A DNA stretch of 23,083 nt from positions 1 through 23,083 of the forward strand of contig JASHPP010000561.1 of NCBI GenBank assembly GCA_030038035.1, read 5' to 3'. The stretch is from Trebonia sp. GTDB lineage: Bacteria > Actinomycetota > Actinomycetes > Streptosporangiales > Streptosporangiaceae. Shown here piece after piece: positions 1 to 9,802 of the stretch. Under the pieces are notes generated by a model, which was not told the origin of the DNA, did no database searches, and saw only the letters and a program-made list of their open reading frames with translations. The position numbers were made by a program, and so were the translations under genes. Position 1 is the first letter of the stretch, and the number at the start of each line of letters is the position of its first letter.

Positions 1-51
1 TAGCTCATAATTGGCAAGAGCGCACCGTGCACGAAACTTCAGGAGCAGCCC

Positions 52-2253
52 GTGGCAACCGGCAGAAGGGTGAGCCGAAAGGCACCGCCGGTGAACGTGA
101 CCGTGAGCTCGTCGGTGCGAACCCTCATTCTCGGAATCGACCGTTCCGGCCGGATCGTCCAGCATGACCGCACGGCTCCTAAGATTCTGGCACGCACTTG
201 CGACGACCTGCTCGGAGTTCATCTAAACGACATCACCGCGCAGGCACATAGCGGGGCCGCGGGAGCCGGCCCGGCTCGTTCGGGAGATAAAGAAAGGGAC
301 GCGGTCGGGACGCTGCTCGAGGCCGTCAAGAGCGAGCGGGAAGGGAACGCCGTCCTGACAGTCGCCCTCGCCAACGGGGGAACCGCCGAGGCCATCGTGA
401 CCGCCAAGCCGATGCAGGCCGGGGACAGCAGCGTCGCGGCGTTCGTCATCCTGCAGATCCCCGTGCCGAGCGCCGAGCGGTTCGTCGACCCCGCGCTGAT
501 GCGCGACATGCTGCTGCGCGACACGTTCACGGGCATCGATGACACGCTCGACTTCAGCGACCTGGCCGAAAAGCTCATGAACCGGCTGGTGCCCGCGTTC
601 TGCACCGCCGGTGACCTGCTCGTGCTCGAGAGCCTGGTCGGGGACAACGAGTTCCCCGCGCACGGGCCGGACATCAGCCACCCGCTGCGGCGGCTCGCCG
701 TCGCGCACGACCAGAAGGACCCGGCCTGGCAGGCCGCGTTCCCGACCGGCGAGATCCTGCGCTACCCGCCTGGCTCGCCCTACGTGCGCTGCATCGAGTC
801 GGGCAAGGCCGTCCTCGAGCAGTCGTTCACCCCGGACGCGGCGCGCAAGCTCGCGCGGGCCTGGCGGCGCAAGCCGGTCTCCGACTTGATGTCCGACGTC
901 TCGATACTCATGCTGCCGCTGGTCGCGAAGGGCACCACGCTCGGGTTCTTCTGCTGCGTCCGGCAGCCGGGCACCCGCCGCTTCGACGCCTACGACATGG
1001 AGATGGGCATGGAGTTCGCCTCCCGTGCCGCGATCTTCTTCGACAACGCGCGGCGGTACAACCGCGAGCACGCCACGGCCCTCACGCTGCAGCGGTCCAT
1101 GCTGCCGACCGGGCTGTCCGCGCCGTCCTCCGTCGAGGTGCGGCACAGGTACCTGCCAGGCAGCAAGCTCGTCGAGGTCGGCGGCGACTGGTATGAGTCG
1201 ATCAGGCTGCCAGGCGCGCGGGTGGCCCTGGTGGTCGGCGACGTCGCGGGGCACGGCGTGCGGGCCGCGGTCACGATGGGACGGCTGCGCACCGCCATCC
1301 AGACGCTGGCGATGCTCGAGCTGCCCCCCGCCGAGTCGCTGCAGCAGCTCGACGAGCTGATGCACGCCCTCGGCCAGCGGGAACCGCACTTCGCGACCTG
1401 CGCGTACGCGGTCTACGACGCGGTGACCGGCGAGTGCGAGCTCGCCGTGGCCGGGCACCTGCCGCCGCTGCTCGTCCACCCGGACGGCCGCAGTGAGCTG
1501 CTGGCCGTCACGCCGTCGCCGCCGCTCGGCGTCGGCGACGGCCTCGTCGAGACGACGCGGTTCAGCGTCGAGGACGGCAGCCTGTTCGTCCTGTACACCG
1601 ACGGGCTCGTGGAGAGCAAGGACAGGGACATCAGCGACGGGCTCGACCGGCTGCAGAAGGCGTTCGGGCCCGGGTCGCCGCAGGCGCCGCTCGAAGACCT
1701 GTGCAAGGCCTCGCTCGACGGGGTGTACTCCGACGCCCAGCGGGACGACATCGCGGTGCTCATCGCCAAGCTGCGGCGGATCCCTGAAGACCAGCGCGTC
1801 TACTGGACGCTCGCGCCCGAGTTCCCGTCCGTCGGCCAGGCGCGCTGCCTGATCCGCGACCCGCTCAAGCGGTGGGGCCTTGAAGACCTCATACCGGTTA
1901 CCGAGCTGCTCGTCTCCGAACTGGTCACCAACGCGATCAAGTACGCCAACGGCGAGGTTCTCCTGCGGCTCGTGCTCGAGTCCGACAGCCTCGCCTGCGA
2001 GGTGCACGACTCCTCGCCCGCGCTGCCGCGGGTGCTGCAGGTGGATCGGGACGCGGAGAACGGCCGCGGGCTGCACGTGGTGTCGCAGCTCGCCGCCCGC
2101 TGGGGGGCGCGGCGCACGCACACCGGCAAGGTCGTGTGGTGCGAGCAGACCCTGCCCGCGGCGGTCATCGAGGCGATGGCCGCCGCGGCGGCCATCGAGC
2201 TGACCGCCGAGGAAGCGATCCTGGCGCTGCCCAGCTTAAGCGCGCTCCGCTGA
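52..2253 (+). CDS. PAS/GAF/SpoIIE-type PP2C phosphatase with C-terminal HATPase (RsbW-like) domain
   Basis: 733-aa cytosolic signalling protein with no membrane segment. Domain order by reading: a PAS-like sensor at about 20-140 (GIDRSGRIVQHD), a GAF-like domain at about 165-335, a PP2C/SpoIIE phosphatase at about 345-575, and a GHKL ATPase at about 585-700. Metal-binding acidic residues of the phosphatase are in place: VGGDW (D379), GDVAGHG (D397), YTDGLVE (D517) and RDDIAVL (D565/D566). The ATPase has its N-box (SELVTNAIKYA, E623/N627), G1 aspartate (VHDSS, D653) and GRGLHVV G2 loop. Known family logic: the phosphatase dephosphorylates an anti-sigma-factor antagonist and the kinase domain resembles the anti-sigma kinase RsbW, so one chain may run both halves of a partner switch. 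No STAS antagonist or sigma gene is visible here. Start is GTG with AGGAGC about 5 bases upstream. The gene converges on glmS with a 14-bp gap. Confidence 0.93.
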   Translation: MATGRRVSRKAPPVNVTVSSSVRTLILGIDRSGRIVQHDRTAPKILARTCDDLLGVHLNDITAQAHSGAAGAGPARSGDKERDAVGTLLEAVKSEREGNAVLTVALANGGTAEAIVTAKPMQAGDSSVAAFVILQIPVPSAERFVDPALMRDMLLRDTFTGIDDTLDFSDLAEKLMNRLVPAFCTAGDLLVLESLVGDNEFPAHGPDISHPLRRLAVAHDQKDPAWQAAFPTGEILRYPPGSPYVRCIESGKAVLEQSFTPDAARKLARAWRRKPVSDLMSDVSILMLPLVAKGTTLGFFCCVRQPGTRRFDAYDMEMGMEFASRAAIFFDNARRYNREHATALTLQRSMLPTGLSAPSSVEVRHRYLPGSKLVEVGGDWYESIRLPGARVALVVGDVAGHGVRAAVTMGRLRTAIQTLAMLELPPAESLQQLDELMHALGQREPHFATCAYAVYDAVTGECELAVAGHLPPLLVHPDGRSELLAVTPSPPLGVGDGLVETTRFSVEDGSLFVLYTDGLVESKDRDISDGLDRLQKAFGPGSPQAPLEDLCKASLDGVYSDAQRDDIAVLIAKLRRIPEDQRVYWTLAPEFPSVGQARCLIRDPLKRWGLEDLIPVTELLVSELVTNAIKYANGEVLLRLVLESDSLACEVHDSSPALPRVLQVDRDAENGRGLHVVSQLAARWGARRTHTGKVVWCEQTLPAAVIEAMAAAAAIELTAEEAILALPSLSALR

Positions 2254-2267
2254 ACCGTGCGGCTCGG

Positions 2268-4106
<1,839 letters not shown>

Positions 4107-4175
4107 GCGCGCTCCCCTTCCTGGTTTCCTGCTGGTTTCCGGTCCGCCGTGGCCGTGCCGGGCCGGCTTGCCGCA

Positions 4176-4472
4176 TCAGCTGTAGACGATGCGCCGCAGC
4201 TGCCGGCCGGACAGCTCCGGCGACCTGAACCTGCGGGTGGCGAGCTCGGCCGCGATCTGCGGCCAGATCTCGTCGTTCTTGCGCTGCTTGCGCTTGAGCT
4301 CCTCGTGCCGCCGGCAGACGAAAACCTCGACGGTCTCGCCGTAGTACGCCGCGATGTCTGCCACCACTCGCGTCGCGATCGCCTCGGGCAGCCCGGTGGA
4401 CGCCGCGATGTGGCGGACCAGGTCCTGCGGGTACCGCGGTTCCTGCCGGTCCTGCGGGTGTGTGTCGTTCAT
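4176..4472 (-). CDS. Conserved-looking small protein of unknown function (98 aa)
   Basis: I do not recognise a named family. The protein is 98 aa, soluble, charged and mostly helical-looking, with a central stretch AYYGETVEVFVCRRHEELKRKQRKNDEIW and a basic C-terminus (RRFRSPELSGRQLRRIVYS). The frame stays open upstream to 4664, but that extension would overlap the end of the diguanylate cyclase on the same strand and looks like low-complexity out-of-frame sequence. I therefore start at the ATG at 4472. No good Shine-Dalgarno is visible before this ATG, so a leaderless or weakly translated message is possible. It lies between the cyclase and glmS on the same strand. The open frame and the ordered, non-repetitive composition support a real gene. 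The function is unknown. Confidence 0.72.
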   Translation of the reverse strand: MNDTHPQDRQEPRYPQDLVRHIAASTGLPEAIATRVVADIAAYYGETVEVFVCRRHEELKRKQRKNDEIWPQIAAELATRRFRSPELSGRQLRRIVYS

Positions 4473-4567
4473 GGCGATGATCAGTGTGGCAGCGCCTGGC
4501 GTCTTGCGGCAAGATTCCTGCCCGATATCGGGCAGGAACGACGTGGCTTTGGCGCGTTCGAGTGAGC

Positions 4568-6040
4568 TTACCGAGGCTGGCTGGCCGCCGGCGGCGGTTT
4601 CCCCCAAACCGGTCCGCGCGCTGTGCGTGCGCTGTTGAGTACGGAGAGTGACATCGCCGGGCATAAAGAAGGGCCCGCAGGGTCCACCCGGGCAAACTCC
4701 GCCTGCCCGCCGAGGCCGACGCCCAGCTCGGCGCCGGCCTCGGCGGGCGCGGCCACGGCGACCTTGTTCCGGCCGGTCTGCTTGGCGTGGTAGAGCGCCG
4801 AGTCCGCGGCCGCGAGCAGGTCACTGAGCTCCCGGCTGGCCCCGCTGGGTATCGCCGTCACCCCGACGGAGATCGTCAGCCGGACGAGGGGCGCGTCAGG
4901 CCGGTCGTCAATCGGAACCGCCATCGCGGCCACGTATTTGCGCAGTCTTTCCGCCACGCGACGGGCGTCGCCCTCATTGGTCTGCGCGAGCAGGAGCACG
5001 AACTCTTCTCCGCCGAACCTGCCCGCCCGGTCGTAGTCGCGCAGCTGGCTCCTGAGCGCGGTGGCAACGGCTCGCAGTACCCTGTCGCCGACCAGGTGGC
5101 CGTGCGTGTCATTGACCGACTTGAAGTGGTCAATATCGACCAGGCCAATCGCGAGCGGACTGCGGGTCCTGATCGCGCGGGACAGCTCTCCCTCGGCTTC
5201 CTTTTCCCATGTGGAGACGTTGAGCAGGCCGGTCTTTGCGTCAATCCGGGATTGGGCAAGGAGCTGCGCGTGCATCATGAAGCGCCTGACCAGCAGGACC
5301 GTGGGCACCGCGAACACCGCGAGGACCGGGCTAATGGCAAGGACCAGGGTAATCAGGACCGCCAGGTCGAATTCGGCGAAGTCACCCTGCAGCGCCTCGC
5401 GATTCCATTCCAGGTTCCTCATCTTCGCGCTTGGATCCGATAGCTTGACCGCGCCGACGATCAGGAAATGGTGCCCCCTGCCGCCCACGATTTCGCACAG
5501 CGCGACGACCGCGGCCCATGTCAGGGCGTGCAGACCGGAGCCCACCGAACCGCCCGCGATCGAGGCAGGGAACGCACGGAACAGCAGTGCCGCGCAGAAG
5601 TAGCCCACGCTGATCGTCGCGGCCGTGAAGACCCGCCGGTACACGATTCCCCTGTGCACCCACCACTGGATCAGCGCGAGCAAGGGTATCGGCATCAGCA
5701 CCGCGTATACGGGCGGCAGCAAGATCGCGGCCGGAAGGACCCACACCGTGACGAAATCCCTGGTCATGCCCCCGCCGCTATAAGCGATACGCGGGGTGCA
5801 GGCCACGGAGATCATGCCGCAGCAGACAAGCAGCAGGAATTTAACCAGGTCGGCCAAACGCCAGTCGGTCCTGGAAACGGTGAGCCCGACAGCGATCAGC
5901 GCCAGCACGGGCGGAGTCGCGACGTACCAGCGAAGCATTGGCGGAAGCCGCCACCAGGGCCAATCCCGCACGCTCGTGCCCGCTTTGAGGCGGCTGGTGA
6001 GGGACGAGGCTTGCATCTTCCACCGTTCCGTGCGTGACAC
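4568..6040 (-). CDS. Membrane-bound diguanylate cyclase (GGDEF domain)
   Basis: 490 aa. The N-terminal ~255 residues hold about six to eight hydrophobic segments (for example 45-55, 65-80, 97-125, 138-158, 168-185, 224-252), forming an integral membrane sensor module. A single GGDEF domain follows at about 262-430. The active site reads GGEEF at 343-347, the Mg-binding VDIDHFK lies at 301-307, and an RxxD product-inhibition I-site (RDYD, 334-337) sits at the standard distance, so an active, feedback-inhibited c-di-GMP synthase is expected. A proline/alanine-rich tail of about 60 residues follows. No EAL domain. Start is GTG at 6040 with AAGG about 9 bases upstream; an ATG at 6016 preceded by GGTGGAAG is an alternative that removes 8 residues. 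In actinomycetes c-di-GMP controls development (via BldD and RsiG); this gene's own input is unknown. Confidence 0.94.
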   Translation of the reverse strand: MSRTERWKMQASSLTSRLKAGTSVRDWPWWRLPPMLRWYVATPPVLALIAVGLTVSRTDWRLADLVKFLLLVCCGMISVACTPRIAYSGGGMTRDFVTVWVLPAAILLPPVYAVLMPIPLLALIQWWVHRGIVYRRVFTAATISVGYFCAALLFRAFPASIAGGSVGSGLHALTWAAVVALCEIVGGRGHHFLIVGAVKLSDPSAKMRNLEWNREALQGDFAEFDLAVLITLVLAISPVLAVFAVPTVLLVRRFMMHAQLLAQSRIDAKTGLLNVSTWEKEAEGELSRAIRTRSPLAIGLVDIDHFKSVNDTHGHLVGDRVLRAVATALRSQLRDYDRAGRFGGEEFVLLLAQTNEGDARRVAERLRKYVAAMAVPIDDRPDAPLVRLTISVGVTAIPSGASRELSDLLAAADSALYHAKQTGRNKVAVAAPAEAGAELGVGLGGQAEFARVDPAGPSLCPAMSLSVLNSARTARGPVWGKPPPAASQPR

Positions 6041-6403
6041 CAGGGTCTGCCTTGTAGTAGCAGCTCACCGTAAATGACTAGCTGCGTATAGCTACCATAA
6101 CCCATCTATGCCGGTCGAGGTAACTATTGCAGCCAGATTCACCGACATCTCAGGACAAGAAGGTGCTAAATGGTGCGTAGTAATGATGGCTCGGAGACGC
6201 ATTCAAGCCAAAGACAACGGGGTGAATGCAGGTGTCAACACGCACAGAAGGTACGCGTGAGGAGGAGTCGCCGTGCGCACTGTCTGGATCTGACGCTGCC
6301 AAACTCCCCCAGTCGACGAAACTTCTTACGCTGAAGGGATGACGCACCATGCGCGACACGTGGACCTGAGCGCGGATATTCGGCTAGCCCTTTGACCTGG
6401 CCC
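6041..6403. other. Gene-poor intergenic stretch, AT-richer than surroundings
   Basis: 363 bp between the start of the diguanylate cyclase and the stop of the MFS gene, with no convincing gene. Base composition is visibly less GC-rich than the flanks and stop codons are frequent. It holds an inverted repeat TAGCT-6-AGCTA at about 6079-6094 just upstream of the cyclase, a GAGGAGGAG Shine-Dalgarno-like run near 6258 followed by only a 6-codon frame (GTG to TGA), an 18-codon frame at 6339-6395, and a tandem 20-bp repeat at 6392-6431. The cyclase promoter must lie here, but I could not assign -35/-10 boxes with confidence. Confidence 0.6.
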
Positions 6404-6431
6404 TTAGCTCCTTGACCTGGCCCTTAGCTCC
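6392..6431. repeat. Exact tandem duplication of a 20-bp unit at the 3' end of the MFS gene
   Basis: The unit TTGACCTGGCCCTTAGCTCC occurs twice with no spacer (6392-6411 and 6412-6431). The TAA stop of the minus-strand MFS gene (6404-6406) lies within the copy furthest from the gene start. Because 20 is not a multiple of 3, the duplication shifts the reading frame of the second copy and alters the last few residues. The frame also terminates soon after if one copy is removed. Looks like a recent slippage duplication. Confidence 0.9.
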
Positions 6432-7774
6432 TGACTTACCGTTAGCCCCGGATTTTTCACCGCTATCCCGTGGCGCGGAGCCCGGGAATCAGCCCCGCGG
6501 ACGGGTGCCTTTGCGATGCCGCCGGGGTGGGAGGCATGATCGCGCAGATGCCGCGCGGAGTGGCGGCCGACGGCGGGCGACATCCGCCGCCAGCGAAGCG
6601 CCAGGCCCCCTGCCGCCAGCGCACCAAGTCCCCCGCCGAGGGCGACCACCGTCGAGGGAGGAATCACCTCGGCGGCCGCTCCTGCGGCCATGAAAGCCAC
6701 CCCCTGACCGACGACCAGCCCGGCGTTGGCGAGGCCGAACGCCTGCGCCCGGCGCTCGTTCGGCAGCCTGGCGACAAACGCCGTGTTGGCCGCGACCTGG
6801 TAAATCGCGAACGTCCCCGACAGCGCGAAGATCGCCATCGAGACGCCAAGGCCCGGGCGCGCCGCGGTAAGCACGAGAACCGAGCACGCCGTGACCGCCA
6901 TCGGGCCCATCCAGCGCAGCCGCGTCAGCGGTCCGATCTTGCTGGTGAAGACCGGTGTGACGAGCACCGCGCCCACCTGGGTCGACGCGATGAGCAGGCC
7001 CGCGGCGACCGGTCCGCCGCCGAGCCGTGCGGCATACGGGGCCGCGATCCCTTCCGGGACTTCGTAGAGCGCGACCAGCCAGCCGAGCAGCAGCAAAGTC
7101 CGCAGCGCCCTGTCGCCGAACACGAGCCTGGCCCCCGCACCCAGGCGGGCCAGCTGTCCCTGACGCGGCCTGCCGGCCGGGACCGGCCTGGCCCTGGTGC
7201 CGAGGCCGACGATGAGGGCCGAGGCGACGAACGTGGCGGCATCCGCGCCCAGCGCGGACCGCGCCCCGATGACCGCGACCATGACTCCCCCGACAGCCGC
7301 CCCGACCACGAGGGCCACCCGGTACGTCGTCTGCATGGCCGCGGCCGCCAGCGCGTACCGCTGTCCGTCGAGCATGTCGGGGAGAATGGCCGACCGCGCC
7401 GCGTCGAATGGCGGCTGGACCAGCGTGACCGCGTACAACATCGCGACAAGGACGTCGAGCGGCATGTGCGGCACCAGCATCACCCCGACGATGGCGGCCC
7501 TGATCACGTCGCAGCCGACCATCACCTCCCGGCGCGGCAGCCGGTCGGCGAGGCCGGAAAGGAACAGCCCGCCTACGATGTACGGGACGTAGCCCGCGGC
7601 GTAGGCGACGGCGGCGAGCAGCGCGGAGTGGGTCCGGTCGTAGACCAGGAGTGTCAGCGCGACCAGGGCCAGGCGGTCGCCGCCGACCGAGAGGACCTGG
7701 GAAACCCAGAGCGCGCGGAACTCGCGCACAGCGAACACGTCGCGAAAGGTTTCCCGCCGCGGGGAACTGCTCAC
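6404..7774 (-). CDS. MFS transporter, about 12 TM segments
   Basis: 456 aa from the chosen GTG at 7774, which follows AGAGG at a 6-base spacing. The open frame reaches 7855 but that extension lacks a comparable ribosome site. The protein starts with a short cytosolic stretch (RRETFRDVFAVREFRALWVSQVLS) and then about 12 hydrophobic helices. A motif-A-like loop, SGLADRLPRREVMVG, lies between TM2 and TM3, as expected for the major facilitator superfamily. By architecture it belongs with exporters of the EntS/macrolide-efflux type, but the substrate cannot be read from sequence. The last ~60 residues are hydrophilic and arginine-rich, and the C-terminal end is altered by the 20-bp duplication. 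It is divergent from the S53 peptidase gene (373-bp shared upstream region). Confidence 0.92.
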   Translation of the reverse strand: MSSSPRRETFRDVFAVREFRALWVSQVLSVGGDRLALVALTLLVYDRTHSALLAAVAYAAGYVPYIVGGLFLSGLADRLPRREVMVGCDVIRAAIVGVMLVPHMPLDVLVAMLYAVTLVQPPFDAARSAILPDMLDGQRYALAAAAMQTTYRVALVVGAAVGGVMVAVIGARSALGADAATFVASALIVGLGTRARPVPAGRPRQGQLARLGAGARLVFGDRALRTLLLLGWLVALYEVPEGIAAPYAARLGGGPVAAGLLIASTQVGAVLVTPVFTSKIGPLTRLRWMGPMAVTACSVLVLTAARPGLGVSMAIFALSGTFAIYQVAANTAFVARLPNERRAQAFGLANAGLVVGQGVAFMAAGAAAEVIPPSTVVALGGGLGALAAGGLALRWRRMSPAVGRHSARHLRDHASHPGGIAKAPVRGADSRAPRHGIAVKNPGLTVSQELRARSRS

Positions 7775-8147
7775 GGTGACCCTCTCGTCCTGGCGGACGC
7801 GTGACAGCCACGCAAAAGGCCCGCCAGCTACCGCTCGCCATACTGACAGAAACAACCACTTCTCGTGGCTAAACCCTCACATGTGGTACACGGTGGGCAG
7901 AATAGATCAATTACGACTATCGAGGCATTAGTCACCGGTTGCCGGAGGCGTCGGTGACGCCGCCGCACGCGACTTCGTGCTGGGGTCGCCGGCCGCCGGG
8001 CCGGCGGCGGGCCGGCCCGGCGATTTAACCCCTGGTATCGAATGCCTTTACCGATAGGTCATCAAATGATTGGCCAAAGCAGAACAACCGCTGCCCGGGC
8101 ACGACAGAATTCCGGTAGGACCTGACAACTCAACGGGGAGGAGTCCC
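7775..8147. other. Shared divergent upstream region of the MFS gene and the S53 peptidase gene
   Basis: 373 bp containing the promoters of both divergent genes. It includes an 8-bp palindrome CACATGTG near 7878-7885, an AT-rich patch around 7902-7935, the GC palindromes at 7992-8018, and a second AT-rich patch at 8024-8070 with ATCG...CGAT arms. I could not pick a confident -35/-10 pair for either gene. No gene is supported in this stretch. Confidence 0.55.
7992..8018. repeat. Adjacent GC palindromes upstream of the S53 peptidase gene
   Basis: GCCGCCGG-G-CCGGCGGC (7992-8008) is a perfect palindrome with one central base. It is followed at once by the 10-bp palindrome GGGCCGGCCC (8009-8018). 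The two ends could fold into strong hairpins in either RNA strand. They lie about 130 bp before the peptidase start. No U-tract follows in the plus direction, so a classic terminator is unlikely; an operator or a structured leader are alternatives. Confidence 0.55.
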
Positions 8148-9746
8148 ATGCCGCAACTAGTGCCGCTGGCGGGCAGCGAGCGATCGGAGCTGCCCGGCGC
8201 CCAGCCCGCCGGAGACCTCAATGCCAACGCGGCGATCACGGTGACACTGATCCTGCGGCGGCGCGCCGCCGTGCCGGAGCAGCTCATCATCGGGCCGGAG
8301 ACGCTGACTTCCGACCAGCTCGGCGCGCGGTACGGCGCCGGCCCAGCCGACGTCGCACTCGCCACGCAGGTGCTCGGCGGGTACGGGCTGACCGTGACGG
8401 AGTCGCGCCCTGAGTCCCGCCGCCTGAAGGTGACCGGCACGATCGCCGCGCTTTCCGCGGCGTTCGGAACCACGCTGACGCAGGTCGCCAGCCCGCACCC
8501 GGACGGCAGCGGGCTGGTCGTTCACCGGTACCGGTCCGGCGGCCTGTCGGTGCCCGCCCAACTGGCCGGTATCGTCACCGCCGTGCTCGGCCTGGACACC
8601 CGGCCGCAGGCCCGGCCGCACTTCCGCAAGCGGGGCCACAGGCACACGGGAGCGGCCCCCGGGGCGGCGCCGGCCCCGGGGCCGCTCACGGCGCTGCAGG
8701 TCGCCGGGTTCTACGACTTCCCGGCCGGCACCGACGGCACCGGGCAGACCATCGCGATCATCGAGCTAGGCGGCGGCTACAACGCCAGCGACCTAAGCAC
8801 CTACTTCAGCGGCCTCGGCCTGCCGACCCCTTCGGTCACGGCGGTCGGCGTGGACGGCGGGTCGAACTCCCCCGGCCAGGCAGCCGACGGGGAGGTCGAG
8901 CTTGACATCGAGGTCGCGGGCGCGGTCGCTCCCGGGGCGGCGCAGGTCGTCTACTTCGCGCCCAACACCGACCAGGGCTTCGTCGACGCGATCTCCGACG
9001 CGGTGCACGCCACCCCGGCGCCCATCGTGGTGTCGATCAGCTGGGGCGGACCGGAGAACTCGTGGGCGGCGCAGAGCATGACGGCGATGGACGACGCGAT
9101 CGCGGACGCGGCGGTGCTCGGCACCACGGTCACCGTCGCGGCCGGCGACAACGGCAGCAGCGACGACCCGGACAACCCCAATGGCCCGGTGCAGGTCGAT
9201 TTCCCCGCGTCAAGCCCGCACGCGCTCGCCTGCGGCGGCACCGAGCTGACCGGCAACACCAGCACGTACACGATCACCTCAGAGGTCGTCTGGAACGAGA
9301 TCGCCAACAACGAGGGCGCCACGGGCGGCGGCGTCAGCGCCGTCTACCCGCTGCCATCCTGGCAGGCGAACGCGGGCGTGCCCCTGTCCGCGTCCGGCAC
9401 CGCGACCTCGCCCGGCCGCGGCGTCCCCGACGTCGCAGGCAACGCCGACCCGGTGACCGGCTACCAGGTCATCGTGGACGGCAATCCGGAGCCGGTGGGC
9501 GGCACCAGCGCGGTCGCGCCGCTGTGGGCGGGGCTGATCGCCCGGCTCGCGCAGGCCACCGGCGAGAAGTTCGGCCTGCTCCAGCCGCTGATCTACGCGG
9601 GCGCGCTGCCGGGTACCGACGTGCCTGGCTTCAATGACATCGTGTCGGGCAACAACGGCGCCTACAGCGCGGGACCCGGCTGGGACCCGTGCACCGGCCT
9701 GGGCAGCCCCAACGGCGAGGCGCTGCTGTCCCGCCTCAGTTCCTGA
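8148..9746 (+). CDS. S53 family serine-carboxyl peptidase (sedolisin, kumamolisin-like) with pro-domain
   Basis: 532 aa from the ATG at 8148, preceded by GGGGAGGAG about 4-7 bases upstream; an in-frame ATG at 8070 has no such site. Pro-domain at about 25-165 (pro-kumamolisin activation type), then an Ala/Pro/Gly linker and the catalytic domain at about 180-530. The Ser-Glu-Asp triad is complete: DGEVELDIEV gives E249 and D253, AAGD gives the oxyanion Asp D334, and GGTSAVAP gives nucleophile S454. A Ca-binding-like C-terminus is present (FNDIVSGNNGAY ... GWDPCTGLGSPNG). No classical signal peptide is visible at the N-terminus, as in several bacterial kumamolisin relatives. The family is acid-active endopeptidases, usually extracellular and self-activated. 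Convergent with the pirin gene. Confidence 0.96.
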   Translation: MPQLVPLAGSERSELPGAQPAGDLNANAAITVTLILRRRAAVPEQLIIGPETLTSDQLGARYGAGPADVALATQVLGGYGLTVTESRPESRRLKVTGTIAALSAAFGTTLTQVASPHPDGSGLVVHRYRSGGLSVPAQLAGIVTAVLGLDTRPQARPHFRKRGHRHTGAAPGAAPAPGPLTALQVAGFYDFPAGTDGTGQTIAIIELGGGYNASDLSTYFSGLGLPTPSVTAVGVDGGSNSPGQAADGEVELDIEVAGAVAPGAAQVVYFAPNTDQGFVDAISDAVHATPAPIVVSISWGGPENSWAAQSMTAMDDAIADAAVLGTTVTVAAGDNGSSDDPDNPNGPVQVDFPASSPHALACGGTELTGNTSTYTITSEVVWNEIANNEGATGGGVSAVYPLPSWQANAGVPLSASGTATSPGRGVPDVAGNADPVTGYQVIVDGNPEPVGGTSAVAPLWAGLIARLAQATGEKFGLLQPLIYAGALPGTDVPGFNDIVSGNNGAYSAGPGWDPCTGLGSPNGEALLSRLSS

Positions 9747-9769
9747 AGCGAGCTGGCACCTGGGCAAAC

Positions 9770-9801
9770 CGTGACCACCAGCGTCGAACGCGAGTGGCAC
9801 G
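9770..9801. terminator. Hairpin between convergent S53 peptidase and pirin genes
   Basis: CGTG(a)CCAC ... GTGGCACG with an inner CGT/ACG pair forms a long imperfect stem in the 56-bp gap between two converging stop codons. No T-run follows on either side. Position and symmetry suggest a bidirectional terminator of the U-less type common in actinomycetes. Confidence 0.5.
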
Positions 9802-9802
9802 G

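Noticed and set aside
223..2121. 632-codon minus-strand frame opposite the phosphatase
   Set aside because: Shadow of the real gene; low-complexity Arg/Val/Glu/Gly/His composition and no recognisable motif.
4473..4664. N-terminal extension of the 98-aa protein
   Set aside because: It would overlap the end of the diguanylate cyclase gene on the same strand and has no conserved-looking sequence.
6150..6359. 69-codon minus-strand frame between the cyclase and MFS genes
   Set aside because: No ribosome site, codon usage unlike the neighbours and no motif; treated as non-coding.
8070..8147. N-terminal extension of the S53 peptidase to an earlier ATG
   Set aside because: No Shine-Dalgarno at 8070, whereas GGGGAGGAG precedes the ATG at 8148; the pro-domain starts after the later ATG.
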